Assembly (NCBI RefSeq): GCF_000442315.1
Contig: NZ_KE557320.1
Span: forward strand, 390,820-454,819
Direction of reading: 5' to 3'
DNA length: 64,000 nucleotides
Source: Rubellimicrobium thermophilum DSM 16684
GTDB lineage: Bacteria; Pseudomonadota; Alphaproteobacteria; Rhodobacterales; Rhodobacteraceae
The notes under the pieces are model-generated. The model searched no databases, was not told the DNA's origin, and was given only the letters and a program-made list of their open reading frames with translations. A program made the position numbers and the translations under genes. Below, in pieces: positions 9,753-18,296 of this stretch. Within the stretch, counting starts at the first letter, position 1; every line of letters begins with the position of its first letter.

Positions 9753-10297
9753 GGCCTCTTGCCGCCCTTCTGATCGCCCTTTCGGGGACCCCGGCTCTTG
9801 CCACGGGGCTCGAGATCGACGTTTCGGGCGAGGCGAACGGCACCATCGTCATCGACCTGTTCGAGGACGTCGCCCCCCAGCATGTGGCCCGCATCGTCGA
9901 GCTGGCCAATCAGGGCCTTTACGACAACGTGGTGTTCCACCGCGTGATCGACGGGTTCATGGCCCAGACCGGCGATGTCCAGTATGGCCGGGCAGGGGGG
10001 GATCTGTCGCTGGCGGGAACAGGCCGTTCGACGCTGCCGGACCTGCCGGCCGAATTCTCGGACATCCCCTTCACGCGCGGTGTCGTCGGCATGGCCCGCA
10101 GCCAGGATCCCGACAGCGCCAACAGCCAGTTCTTCATCATGTTTGCCGACGGGCCGCATCTCAACGGCCAGTATACGGTCGTGGGCGAGGTGACCGGGGG
10201 CTTCGAGGTGCTCGATGCCATCAAGCGCGGCACCGGTCCCAATGGCGAGGTGACCGGCCAGCCCGATGTGATGACGGATGTCCGTGTGACGGAGTGA
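9749..10297 (+). CDS. ppiA: Periplasmic peptidyl-prolyl cis-trans isomerase (cyclophilin)
   Basis: Second cyclophilin, 182 residues, with an N-terminal signal peptide (MRPLAALLIALSGTPALA) directing it to the periplasm. The catalytic FHRVIDGFMAQTGD and SQFFIMFADGP motifs are intact. It overlaps the stop of ppiB by four bases. The pair looks like a tandem duplication in which one copy gained an export signal. It is likely to help fold exported proteins. Confidence 0.93.
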
Positions 10298-10308
10298 CCG
10301 CCCCGGGC

Positions 10309-10329
10309 GGGCGTCGCGGGCCGACGCCC
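10309..10329. terminator. GC-rich hairpin after the cyclophilin pair
   Basis: GGGCGTCG (10309-10316) pairs with CGACGCCC (10322-10329) around a 5-base loop, between ppiA and the convergent selO. There is no U-tract, so it may end transcription poorly or only protect 3' ends. Confidence 0.5.
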
Positions 10330-10349
10330 CCTGGCGGGCCGCGCGGCCC

Positions 10350-11759
10350 TCAGGTGCCGCAGAAGGTCTGAAGCACGCGCTCTTCCTCCGTGGGCGGCGT
10401 GCGCAGGGGGTCGAACCGCGCCGGCGGCGCGAAGGGATCGGCGAGGGCTGCCCGCATCTCCTCCAGGGGGCCGAGATCGCCCTTCTCGGCCGCCGCGATC
10501 ATCGCCTCGATCCGGTGGTTGCGCGGGATGATAGCGGGGTTGGCACGGCGCATGGCGTCGCGATCGGGCGAGCGGGCCTCCCAGGCGGCCCGCCATTCGC
10601 CGAAGGCCGGAAGCTCCGTCAGGGCTTCCGGCAATGCGCCATCACCCGAAAGGGCCCGGAAGGTCAGGGTGAAGTCGGCCCAGGTCGCCGCCATCATGTC
10701 GAGAAGCCTTGCCGCAAGGGCGGCCGTTTCCTCATCCGCCGGAAGGCCCAGCTTGGCGGCGAAGATCCGGCGCCATTCCGCATCATAGAGCGTGGCGAAG
10801 CCCCGGACGGCTTCGGTCGCCTCCGGGATCGCCGCCTCTCCGCCCATCAGCGGCAGCAGGCAGGAGGCGAGCTGAGCCAGGTTCCATGCGGCCACATTGG
10901 GCTGCTGCCGATAGGCATAGCGGCCGTAGTGGTCGATGGAAGAGAACACCGTCTCGGGGTGATAGCCGTCGAGGAAGGCACAGGGGCCATAGTCGATCGT
11001 CTCGCCCGAGATGGCCATGTTGTCGGTATTCATCACGCCGTGGATGAACCCCAGTCCCATCCAGGCGGCGACCAGACGCGCCTGTGCGGCGATGACGGCC
11101 CGCAGGAAGCCCATCGGCCCGTCGGCCTGCGGATAGTGGCGGGCCATGGCATGGGCGGTCAGCGCGGCGAGTGCCTCGCTGTCCTCGCGCGCGGCGAAAT
11201 ACTGGAAGGTGCCGACGCGGATATGGCTGGCGGCGACGCGGGTCAGAACCGCGCCAGGCAGGGCGCGCTCGCGCCGGATCGTCTCGCCTGTGGCGACGGC
11301 GGCAAGGGCGCGGGTGGTCGGGATGCCCATGGCCGCCATGGCCTCCGAGACGACGAATTCACGCAGTACGGGGCCGATGGCGGCGCGTCCGTCCCCCATG
11401 CGCGAAAAGGGGGTTCGCCCCGCCCCCTTGAGCTGGATGTCGCGGCGGCGTCCCTGGCGGTCGATCACCTCGCCCAGCAGGATCGCCCGGCCGTCGCCCA
11501 GCCGCGGCACCCAGCCGCCGAACTGGTGACCGGCATAGGCCTGCGCCAGCGGCTCGGCGCCCTCCGGCACGCTGTTGCCCGACAGGACCGCCACCCCCTC
11601 GGGCGAGGCCAGCCATTCCGGATCGAGCCCCAGTTCCCGGGCCAGCCCCTCGTTGAGCGCGATCAGGCGCGGGGCGGCCACGGGCACCGGCGCCTGACGG
11701 ACATAGAAGCGCTCCGGCAGGCGGGCATAGCTGTTGTCGAAGGGGATGTGCAGGGTCAT
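10350..11759 (-). CDS. selO: SelO-family protein adenylyltransferase (YdiU/UPF0061)
   Basis: Pseudokinase-fold enzyme that transfers AMP from ATP onto Ser, Thr or Tyr of target proteins, tied in bacteria to redox stress. The 469-residue protein begins with the family opening [13 protein letters not shown]. It contains [16 protein letters not shown], the [15 protein letters not shown] glycine-rich/activation region, [11 protein letters not shown] and the metal-binding [11 protein letters not shown]. The C-terminus lies near LQTFCGT, retaining the conserved cysteine close to the end that is used for redox control in this family. It stands alone between convergent and same-strand neighbours. Confidence 0.95.
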   Translation of the reverse strand: MTLHIPFDNSYARLPERFYVRQAPVPVAAPRLIALNEGLARELGLDPEWLASPEGVAVLSGNSVPEGAEPLAQAYAGHQFGGWVPRLGDGRAILLGEVIDRQGRRRDIQLKGAGRTPFSRMGDGRAAIGPVLREFVVSEAMAAMGIPTTRALAAVATGETIRRERALPGAVLTRVAASHIRVGTFQYFAAREDSEALAALTAHAMARHYPQADGPMGFLRAVIAAQARLVAAWMGLGFIHGVMNTDNMAISGETIDYGPCAFLDGYHPETVFSSIDHYGRYAYRQQPNVAAWNLAQLASCLLPLMGGEAAIPEATEAVRGFATLYDAEWRRIFAAKLGLPADEETAALAARLLDMMAATWADFTLTFRALSGDGALPEALTELPAFGEWRAAWEARSPDRDAMRRANPAIIPRNHRIEAMIAAAEKGDLGPLEEMRAALADPFAPPARFDPLRTPPTEEERVLQTFCGT

Positions 11760-11802
11760 GGGCGGGATGTAGGCGCCTCCCCCAGTCCTGCAAGCGTCGC
11801 CA

Positions 11803-12705
11803 TCAGGCGATCAGCCGGCCGCCGGGCAGGCGCCGGATCAGCCAGGCGGCCGAAGCCGAGGCCACAAAGACCGCGAACGCGCCCGCGATGGCGGACCATC
11901 CGCCGGCGAATCGATACCAGACCAGCATGAAGAAGGGGTGAACCAGATAGATTCCGTAGGCGAGCTGCCCGAGCGCCGGCAGGGCCGGATGCGACAGGGG
12001 CAGGCGCCACAGCCCCTCGAACAGCAGGCAGGCCAGCAGCAGGAAGGGGGCCGGGATCGATCCCCAGAGCAGCGAGGCGCCGACGCAGGAGGCCGTGGCG
12101 AACAACAGGGGAGCGGCCACCGCGTCATGCCTCTGCCCCCCTGCCGAGAGCAGTCCGTAGAGGAAGGGCAGCGCGGCAAAGGCCCACTGGATGACGGGTT
12201 CGGGCGGGGCGATCCGGTCATGCGCCCACAGGGCCCCCATCGCGGCCGGAATCAGCAGGAGGGACAGGATCCAGACATGCCGGGCCGAGGTCATCGCATG
12301 CAGGGCCAGCAGGACCAGCGGGGAAGAGAGGATGATGAAGGGCAGGAACCACAGATGGACCGTCGGCCCGATCAGCAGCCTCAGCGGGTCCGTCAGGGTC
12401 AGTGCCATGCGCGGATCCTCTGCCCGCCAGAGCTCGAGCAGCAGGTAGAAGGCCGACCAGACGACCCAAGGCAGACCGAAGCGGACCAGCCGCCCGAGCC
12501 AGAACCATCGCGGCCCGCGCCGCGCGAGCGAGCGCAGGGAGAGAAAGGCCGTGAGGATCGTGAACAGCGCCAGGGCGACATAGCCTTCCACCATGCCGGG
12601 GGCCTGCATGTGCGCCCAGACGACACCGAAGGCCGCGACGAAGCGGAGCAGGTCGATCGACTGTCGTCGGGTCGCGGCCGGGGCGGGGGGCAGGGATGGT
12701 GTCAT
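11803..12705 (-). CDS. Acyltransferase-3 family membrane protein (OafA/YrhL-like)
   Basis: Integral membrane O-acyltransferase, 300 residues and about ten hydrophobic segments. The N-terminus has the family start [19 protein letters not shown] with the conserved membrane His. Such enzymes acylate sugars of surface polysaccharide or other envelope molecules; the substrate cannot be told here. I set the start at MTPSLPPAP because the much longer open frame upstream is antisense to gcrA. Its start faces the gcrA promoter, with about 160 bases between. Confidence 0.85.
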   Translation of the reverse strand: MTPSLPPAPAATRRQSIDLLRFVAAFGVVWAHMQAPGMVEGYVALALFTILTAFLSLRSLARRGPRWFWLGRLVRFGLPWVVWSAFYLLLELWRAEDPRMALTLTDPLRLLIGPTVHLWFLPFIILSSPLVLLALHAMTSARHVWILSLLLIPAAMGALWAHDRIAPPEPVIQWAFAALPFLYGLLSAGGQRHDAVAAPLLFATASCVGASLLWGSIPAPFLLLACLLFEGLWRLPLSHPALPALGQLAYGIYLVHPFFMLVWYRFAGGWSAIAGAFAVFVASASAAWLIRRLPGGRLIA

Positions 12706-12812
12706 GGGCGTCGCGCAGAGACTGCCCTGTCGGCTTGCGTCGGGCAACACGGGCCCCCCCTGCCGGCATGTCGGATCCGGGCGGCGTGGCATGCCTGCCG
12801 CGCCCGCCTGCC

Positions 12813-12841
12813 TTGAACTTGCCGATTCGCTTCTGTATCTC
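12813..12841 (+). promoter_or_regulatory. gcrA promoter with GANTC site in the spacer
   Basis: TTGAAC (12813-12818) and TATCTC (12836-12841) are spaced 17 bases apart and lie 27 bases before the gcrA ATG. The spacer carries GATTC (12824-12828), a CcrM (GANTC) methylation site. GcrA is known to activate sigma-70 promoters with a methylated GANTC in this position, so autoregulation is a plausible inference. Confidence 0.6.
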
Positions 12842-12868
12842 GGATCGTCACCCAACGGAGGGTTGCCG

Positions 12869-13603
12869 ATGTCCTGGACCGAAGAGCGCGTCGAGAGGCT
12901 CAAGCGCATGTGGGCCGAAGGCGCCTCTGCCTCCCAGATCGCCAAGGAACTCGGGCAGGTCACCCGCAATGCGGTGATCGGCAAGATCCATCGCCTCGGC
13001 CTGTCCAATCGCGGCGGGCCCGGTGCGGCCGAGGATGCCGCCGAGGAGGCGCTGTCGCCGGGGCCTGCCGACACGCCGGAGGCCGATCCGGCCGCCGCAT
13101 TGTCCCCCGGGGCGGCCTCCGCCCCGCCCATGTCCGCAGCGGCACCGGCGGAGGAGGATCCTTCCCCCGCCGAAGAGGAGACAGGGGCAAGGACAGGGGC
13201 AACGGTCGTGCAGGAGACCGCGGCCGGAGCCGCCGAGGACGGCAGGGATTCTGACGGAGAGGACCCATCGGACGAGGAGGACACCTCCGACGATGACGGA
13301 GAGATGGCTCCGGTTCCCTTCCGGCGGCCTGTCTTCACGGCCGGCCAGCCCCTTCCGCCCCAGCCGTCCACCAGCGAGATCAGCCCCGAGGCCATCGCCA
13401 AGGTGCAGGAGGTGGAAAAGGTCGCCCGGCGTCTGACGCTGATGGAGCTGACGGAAAAGACCTGCAAATGGCCGGTAGGCGATCCCGCGACGCCCAATTT
13501 CTGGTTCTGCGGGCTGCCGGTCCAGCCGGGCAAGCCCTATTGCGAGGCGCATGTGGGCGTGGCCTTCCAGCCGATGAGCGCCCGCCGGGACCGCCGGCGC
13601 TGA
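12869..13603 (+). CDS. gcrA: Cell-cycle regulator GcrA
   Basis: Alphaproteobacterial global regulator that binds RNA polymerase sigma-70 and reads CcrM methylation to time division and replication genes. It has 244 residues. The N-terminal HTH (MSWTEERVERLKRMWAEG, then SQIAKELG and NAVIGKIHRLGL) is the family hallmark. The conserved C-terminal block has CKWPVGDP and FCGLPVQPGKPYCEAH, the sigma-interacting part. Between them about 100 residues form an acidic, Asp/Glu/Ser/Pro-rich disordered linker, longer than in Caulobacter GcrA (about 173 residues in all). No gene overlaps it; rimO follows after 260 bases in which I see no gene. Confidence 0.95.
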   Translation: MSWTEERVERLKRMWAEGASASQIAKELGQVTRNAVIGKIHRLGLSNRGGPGAAEDAAEEALSPGPADTPEADPAAALSPGAASAPPMSAAAPAEEDPSPAEEETGARTGATVVQETAAGAAEDGRDSDGEDPSDEEDTSDDDGEMAPVPFRRPVFTAGQPLPPQPSTSEISPEAIAKVQEVEKVARRLTLMELTEKTCKWPVGDPATPNFWFCGLPVQPGKPYCEAHVGVAFQPMSARRDRRR

Positions 13604-13864
13604 TCACCGGCGGTGCAGGCGCGGCGGCCCCGCCCCGGTGCATCGGCAAAGGGGCGGCTGACACGGGGCCGGAAGACCCGGAAGGCATGGCAGGGAGCCG
13701 GCGAGAGCCTGGCCCGTTGCCGGCCTCTGGCATCCCCGGTGCCGCCGTGCCGCCGCGCCTCCGGGGCGGTCTCCGTCCGGCATGGTCCGCGCTCTCCGTC
13801 CCCCTTTCCGACCACCGCCCTTTCCGGTAGGACGCTCCATCCTGCTGCCGCCCGGATGCCCGCG

Positions 13865-15236
13865 ATGACGCCGAACCCTCCCGATCTCCGCCCCGATCTC
13901 GCGCCGAAGGCGCGCCTGACCGAAACGCCCCGTCCCGGTCAGCCGCGCATCGGCATGGTCTCGCTGGGCTGTCCCAAGGCGCTGGTGGACAGCGAGCGCA
14001 TCCTGACCCGCCTGCGCGCCGAAGGCTATGCCATCTCACCGGATTATGCCGGCGCCGATGCGGTGATCGTCAACACCTGCGGCTTTCTCGACAGTGCCAA
14101 GGCCGAGAGTCTCGAGGCCATCGGCGAGGCGCTTGAGCGCAACGGCCGGGTGATCGTCACCGGCTGCCTCGGGGCCGAGCCGGACTACATCACCGGAGCG
14201 CATCCCCGGGTTCTGGCCGTGACGGGGCCCCATCAGTACGAACAGGTGCTGGACGCCGTTCATGCGGCCGTGCCGCCGCGTCCCGACCCCTTCATCGACC
14301 TGCTGCCGCCCCAGGCCGTGCGGCTGACCCCGCGCCATTACAGCTATCTGAAGATTTCGGAGGGCTGCAATCACAAGTGTCGGTTCTGCATCATTCCCGA
14401 CCTGCGCGGCCGGCTGGTCAGCCGTCCGGCCCATGCCGTCCTGCGGGAGGCCGAGCGTCTCGTTGCGGCTGGCGTGCGCGAACTTCTGGTGATCAGCCAG
14501 GACACCTCGGCCTACGGGGTTGACCTGCGGCATGCCGAGGAGCGCGGCCATCGCGCCCATATTGTGGATCTTGCACGCGATCTCGGCTCGCTGGGGGCCT
14601 GGGTGCGGCTCCATTACGTCTATCCCTATCCCCCATGTCCGCGATCTGATTCCGCTGATGGCCGAAGGGCTGGTGCTGCCCTATCTCGATATCCCCTTCC
14701 AGCACGCCCATCCCGATACGCTGCGGCGCATGGCCCGTCCCGCAGCGGCCGCACGCACCCTCGACGAGATTGCCGCCTGGCGCCGGATCTGCCCTGATCT
14801 GACGCTTCGCAGCACCTTCATCGTCGGCTTTCCCGGCGAGACCGAGGAGGAGTTCCAGACGCTGCTCGACTGGCTCGAGGAGGCCCAGCTCGACCGCGTC
14901 GGCTGCTTCCAGTACGAGGATGTCAAGGGCGCCCGCTCCAATGCGCTGCCCGATCACGTTCCGGCCGAGGTCAAGCAGGACCGCTGGGAGCGGTTCATGG
15001 AGAAGGCCCGGGCCATCAGCGCCGCCCGCCTGGCTGCCAAGGTGGGCCGGACCGTGCAGGTGATCGTCGATGAGGTGGACGCAGAGGCGGCGACCTGCCG
15101 GACCCAGGGCGACGCGCCCGAGATCGACGGCCATCTCTATATCGACGAGGGGCATGAGGGATTGCGTCCCGGTGACATCCTGCCCGTCCTTGTGGAGGAG
15201 GCCGGGGACTACGACCTCTGGGGCCGCCGGGTCTGA
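13865..15236 (+). CDS. rimO: Ribosomal protein S12 methylthiotransferase (frameshift)
   Basis: Radical-SAM enzyme that methylthiolates the conserved Asp of ribosomal protein S12. Corrected length is 456 residues. The N-terminal UPF0004 domain has [15 protein letters not shown] and NTCGFLD. The radical-SAM cluster is CNHKCRFC near residue 165, and a C-terminal TRAM domain ([10 protein letters not shown] to [11 protein letters not shown]) closes it. One extra C in the run at 14630-14634 breaks the frame after LHYVYPYP; removing it restores [15 protein letters not shown] 13856 is an alternative start two codons earlier plus one. Confidence 0.94.
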
Positions 15237-15299
15237 ACGGGGCGCGTCGGGGACAGGGGGCTGCGGGGGCGATTCCGCGGCTCCTTCGGACAGGCCCCT

Positions 15300-16010
15300 T
15301 CAGAAGGCAGCCGTGAGCAGCAGCAGCCCCGCCCGCAGCAGCGCGAGCACCACGAACCCCGCCACGAGAAGCGACAGCAGCCCGACCGCCACGCCGATCC
15401 CGATCCACAGGCCGTCGCGCTCCAGCACGCCCAGCGCGATCAGGCAGATGGCGAAAGCCGGCAGCATGTTGCCGAGCGGGATCGGCAGGGTCACCAGGAT
15501 GGCAAGGATCATCACGAAGGCGCCGATCGCCTGTTCGACCTTCGGGGCGACGAGGAACTGGAGCCGGGGCGCCGTGAGGCGGTCGGCCCGGTCGATCCAG
15601 GGATTGATGCGGGCGACCAGCCGCGCGAAATCCTCCCGCGGGATCGACCGTTTCGCGATCGCCTGCGGCAGGCGGGGATGCTGCCCGATCATCATCTGGA
15701 AGGCCAGGAACACCAGCGGCAGCCCCAGGATGGCGGTGGTGCCGGGGATCGTCGGCAGGGCGTTGGGCACCGCGAAGACGAGCAGCAGAGCCCCGAAGGC
15801 GCGTTCGTCCATGGCCTCGATCAGATCCGAGAGCGACACCCGTTCGCGTGCGGGGTCATGGGCCAGATCCGTGAGGATCGCGGTGAGCTTGCGCGGTTCG
15901 GCCCCCCGGTTCCGCCGCAGACGAAGCCGCAAGGCCCGGCGCTCCTCCCCTTCCTGCTTGCTGCCGATGCCGCCGTCCCCATCCATGGCTGCCCTGCCTT
16001 CCGCCTCCAT
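15300..16010 (-). CDS. ExoD-family membrane protein
   Basis: The 236-residue protein has the ExoD (exopolysaccharide synthesis) pattern, with a soluble N-terminal segment containing LSDLIEAMDERAFGAL, then four to five membrane helices (LLLVFAVPNALPTIPG, MILAILVTLPIPLGNM, FAICLIALGVLERDG and a long hydrophobic tail). ExoD was found through exopolysaccharide and alkaline-pH phenotypes in Rhizobium; its biochemical role is unknown. ATG 15986 is another possible start. It is convergent with rimO. Confidence 0.85.
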   Translation of the reverse strand: MEAEGRAAMDGDGGIGSKQEGEERRALRLRLRRNRGAEPRKLTAILTDLAHDPARERVSLSDLIEAMDERAFGALLLVFAVPNALPTIPGTTAILGLPLVFLAFQMMIGQHPRLPQAIAKRSIPREDFARLVARINPWIDRADRLTAPRLQFLVAPKVEQAIGAFVMILAILVTLPIPLGNMLPAFAICLIALGVLERDGLWIGIGVAVGLLSLLVAGFVVLALLRAGLLLLTAAF

Positions 16011-16076
16011 CCGATCAAGGCTTACGGCCCGGTCGGGCGCTGCGGCAAGAAGCCCGACGCCACCCTGTCGGACCGC

Positions 16077-16529
16077 TCACCGGAAATTCAGAAGGAGGTC
16101 GCGCAGCCCTTCCTCGTCCACCATCTTGGCGGCCTCTTCCACGGGGACCCAGATCCGCTCGCGACGTCCGGCCTCGGGAAAGTCATCCACCAGCTCCCGC
16201 ACCCGGATGGCATAGACCTTGTGGAGCACCGGCACATCGTCACCCGATTCGGTGCGCTTGATGGAGATGTAATCCCCCACGGGCTTGCGCCCCACCTTGC
16301 CCTTGGCGACCCCGGCCTCTTCCCAGGCCTCGATGCGGGCGGCGCGATGAGGCGGGCGATGCGGCATGGGCCAGCCCTTGGGCAGGATCCAGCGCCCGGA
16401 GGAAGAGGTGACGAGCAGCACCTCGCGCCCCGTCTCTCCCATGCGCCAGCACAAGGCCGCAAGCTGGGTCCGGCGCGGCAGGACATGGGCGGCAGGCTTG
16501 TCGGGCGGCAAGAGGGGATTGATGACCAT
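16077..16529 (-). CDS. Nudix hydrolase
   Basis: The protein has 150 residues. The Nudix box is recognisable in degenerate form, with GWPMPHRPPHRAARIEAWEEAGV corresponding to GX5EX7REUXEE (GW, AARIEAWEEAG). It resembles the alphaproteobacterial group of DIPP-like (diphosphoinositol polyphosphate/ApnA-type) Nudix enzymes, with WILPKGWPM before the box. The substrate is unproven. I chose MVINPLL as start because upstream sequence is G/C-rich non-coding. It lies divergent from the dehydrogenase gene at 16721. Confidence 0.85.
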   Translation of the reverse strand: MVINPLLPPDKPAAHVLPRRTQLAALCWRMGETGREVLLVTSSSGRWILPKGWPMPHRPPHRAARIEAWEEAGVAKGKVGRKPVGDYISIKRTESGDDVPVLHKVYAIRVRELVDDFPEAGRRERIWVPVEEAAKMVDEEGLRDLLLNFR

Positions 16530-16720
16530 GCGGCGGGCAATCCTGCTGTGGGTGAGGGGAAATTCCCCCACACTAGGGGGACAGGATCGCCTCGGCAATG
16601 GCCACCCGGATGCGGCGCGGGCAAGGGAAGGGCACGGGCAGGGGCGTCCCATGCGGGACCCGGTTGCCCCCGCTGCGCCGCCCGCTACTGTGGCCACGAC
16701 AACCGCAGGAGGGATGCGCG

Positions 16721-18124
16721 ATGGGGACGAGCCTGGGGCTCTATGGACTTGGCACGATGGGCTCGGCGCTGGCGCTCAACATTCTGGAGAAGGGCTTTCC
16801 CCTTCATGTCGCCAACCGGACGGCAGCCAAGGTGCCTGCCTTCCTGCAGGCGGCGGGGCCGCTGGGGCAGAAGGCCACGGGCCATGACAGCCTGGCCGCC
16901 ATGGCGGCGACGATGCCGGCGCCGCGGGCGATCATCCTGATGGTGGATGCCGGGCCGGCGGTGGACGAGGCGATCGAGGCGCTCCTGCCCCCATCTGTCG
17001 CCCGGCGACACCGTGGCCGACTGCGGCAATGCCGACTATCACGATACCCGCCGCCGCGCCGCCGCGATCGAGGCCCGCGGCATCCGCTATCTCGGTGTCG
17101 GCGTCTCGGGCGGCGAGGAGGGCGCGCGCCATGGCCCCGCCATCATGGCCGGCGGCCAGCCGGAGGCCTGGGCGGCTCTCGCCCCGGTTCTCGAGGCCAT
17201 CGCGGCCCGTTACGAGGGAGAGCCCTGCGCCGCCCTGCTGGGGCCGGACGGGCGGGGCATTTCGTCAAGACCGTGCACAACGGCATCGAATATGCCGACA
17301 TGCAGCTCATTGCCGAGGCCTATGGCCTCATGCGCCATGGGCAGGGCCGTGCTCCGGCCGATCTCGCCCCGGTCTTCGCCCGCTGGAACGAAGGGCGTCT
17401 GCGCAGCTATCTGGTGGAGATCACGGCCGCTGTCCTCGCCGCGACGGATCCGCTGACCGGGGGGCCGGTCCTGGATGTGATTCTCGACAGCGCGGGGCAG
17501 AAGGGCACCGGCCGCTGGACCGCGGTCGAGGCGCTGGCGCTGGGTCAATCCGCCTCCACCATCGAGGCCGCCGTTGGCGCGCGCTCCTGGTCCTCCGAGA
17601 TCGCCGTCCGCGCGGCGGGCGAATCGATCCTCGCCACCCGCCGCAGCGCCGTGGACCTGCCCGATACCGATCTGGAAGGGGCGCTGCTTGCGGGGCGCAT
17701 CATCGCCTATGCGCAGGGCTTCCGCCTGTTGCAGGCGGCCTCGGATCTGCATGGCTGGGGAACCGACATGGCCCGCGTGGCCGAAACCTGGCGGGCCGGC
17801 TGCATCATCCGTTCGGCGCTGCTGGCCGATATTGCGGCGGCCTTCCGCTCGGGCGATCTGCCCGAAGGACAGCTCTTCCTGTCGCCGGCCTTCGCGGCCG
17901 ATCTGCGGGCGACCCTGCCGGCCCTGCGCCGCACGGTTGCGGCCGCTGCCCTTGCGGGCCACCCTGTGCCGGCGCATTCGGCGGCCCTCGCCTTTGCCGA
18001 CACCATGGCCCAGTCCCGGGGGACGGCGGACCTGATCCAGGCCCAGCGGGATTATTTCGGTCGTCATGGCTTTGTCCGGCGCGATACCGGCGCGGCCCAT
18101 CAGCACGGCCCATGGGCGGGGTAG
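16721..18124 (+). CDS. gnd: 6-phosphogluconate dehydrogenase-like, decarboxylating (two compensating frameshifts)
   Basis: Oxidative pentose-phosphate enzyme, corrected length 467 residues. The N-terminal NADP Rossmann motif is GLYGLGTMGSALALN. The substrate region includes ADCGNADYHDT, the signature GVGVSGGEEGARHGP, and the catalytic-lysine motif GHFVKTVHNGIEYADMQ. It is the long, dimeric family type, with a helical C-terminal domain. One extra C at 16988-16992 shifts the frame, and one missing G at 17250-17252 restores it, so about 86 residues in the middle read wrongly. GCAGGAGG precedes the ATG. Divergence from canonical Gnd in details leaves the exact substrate a little open. Confidence 0.9.
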   Translation: MGTSLGLYGLGTMGSALALNILEKGFPLHVANRTAAKVPAFLQAAGPLGQKATGHDSLAAMAATMPAPRAIILMVDAGPAVDEAIEALLPPSVARRHRGRLRQCRLSRYPPPRRRDRGPRHPLSRCRRLGRRGGRAPWPRHHGRRPAGGLGGSRPGSRGHRGPLRGRALRRPAGAGRAGHFVKTVHNGIEYADMQLIAEAYGLMRHGQGRAPADLAPVFARWNEGRLRSYLVEITAAVLAATDPLTGGPVLDVILDSAGQKGTGRWTAVEALALGQSASTIEAAVGARSWSSEIAVRAAGESILATRRSAVDLPDTDLEGALLAGRIIAYAQGFRLLQAASDLHGWGTDMARVAETWRAGCIIRSALLADIAAAFRSGDLPEGQLFLSPAFAADLRATLPALRRTVAAAALAGHPVPAHSAALAFADTMAQSRGTADLIQAQRDYFGRHGFVRRDTGAAHQHGPWAG

Positions 18125-18179
18125 AGCGCCTTTGTGGCTGCGGGGTGTTGCGTGAATCGGCCCTGCACCGTTCGGAGCC

Positions 18180-18196
18180 TTAAGCAGCGATTAACC
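18180..18196. promoter_or_regulatory. Perfect CtrA-type box TTAA-N7-TTAACC
   Basis: TTAA at 18180-18183, seven bases, TTAACC at 18191-18196. This matches the full CtrA consensus. It stands in the 172-base gap between gnd and the end of hrpB, where no recognised gene starts. An ATG at 18219 lies 22 bases downstream but opens a reading frame that runs antisense into hrpB. Confidence 0.6.
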
Positions 18197-18296
18197 TTTG
18201 GCTGGGCAGGATGCGGGCATGACGATCTGCATGCCCATCATCCTGCCCGGCTCGCTTCTGAACGGTCCTGTCCCTGGGGGGCGGTCCGTCCGGCCC

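Noticed and set aside
13604..13864. A gene between gcrA and rimO
   Set aside because: Open frames here have no ribosome-binding site and no recognisable protein; the 261 bases appear to be leader and spacer.
16529..16697. A longer N-terminus for the Nudix protein
   Set aside because: The extra 56 residues are Pro/Arg/Ser noise overlapping the leader of gnd; MVINPLLPPDKPAAHVLP is the family-like start.
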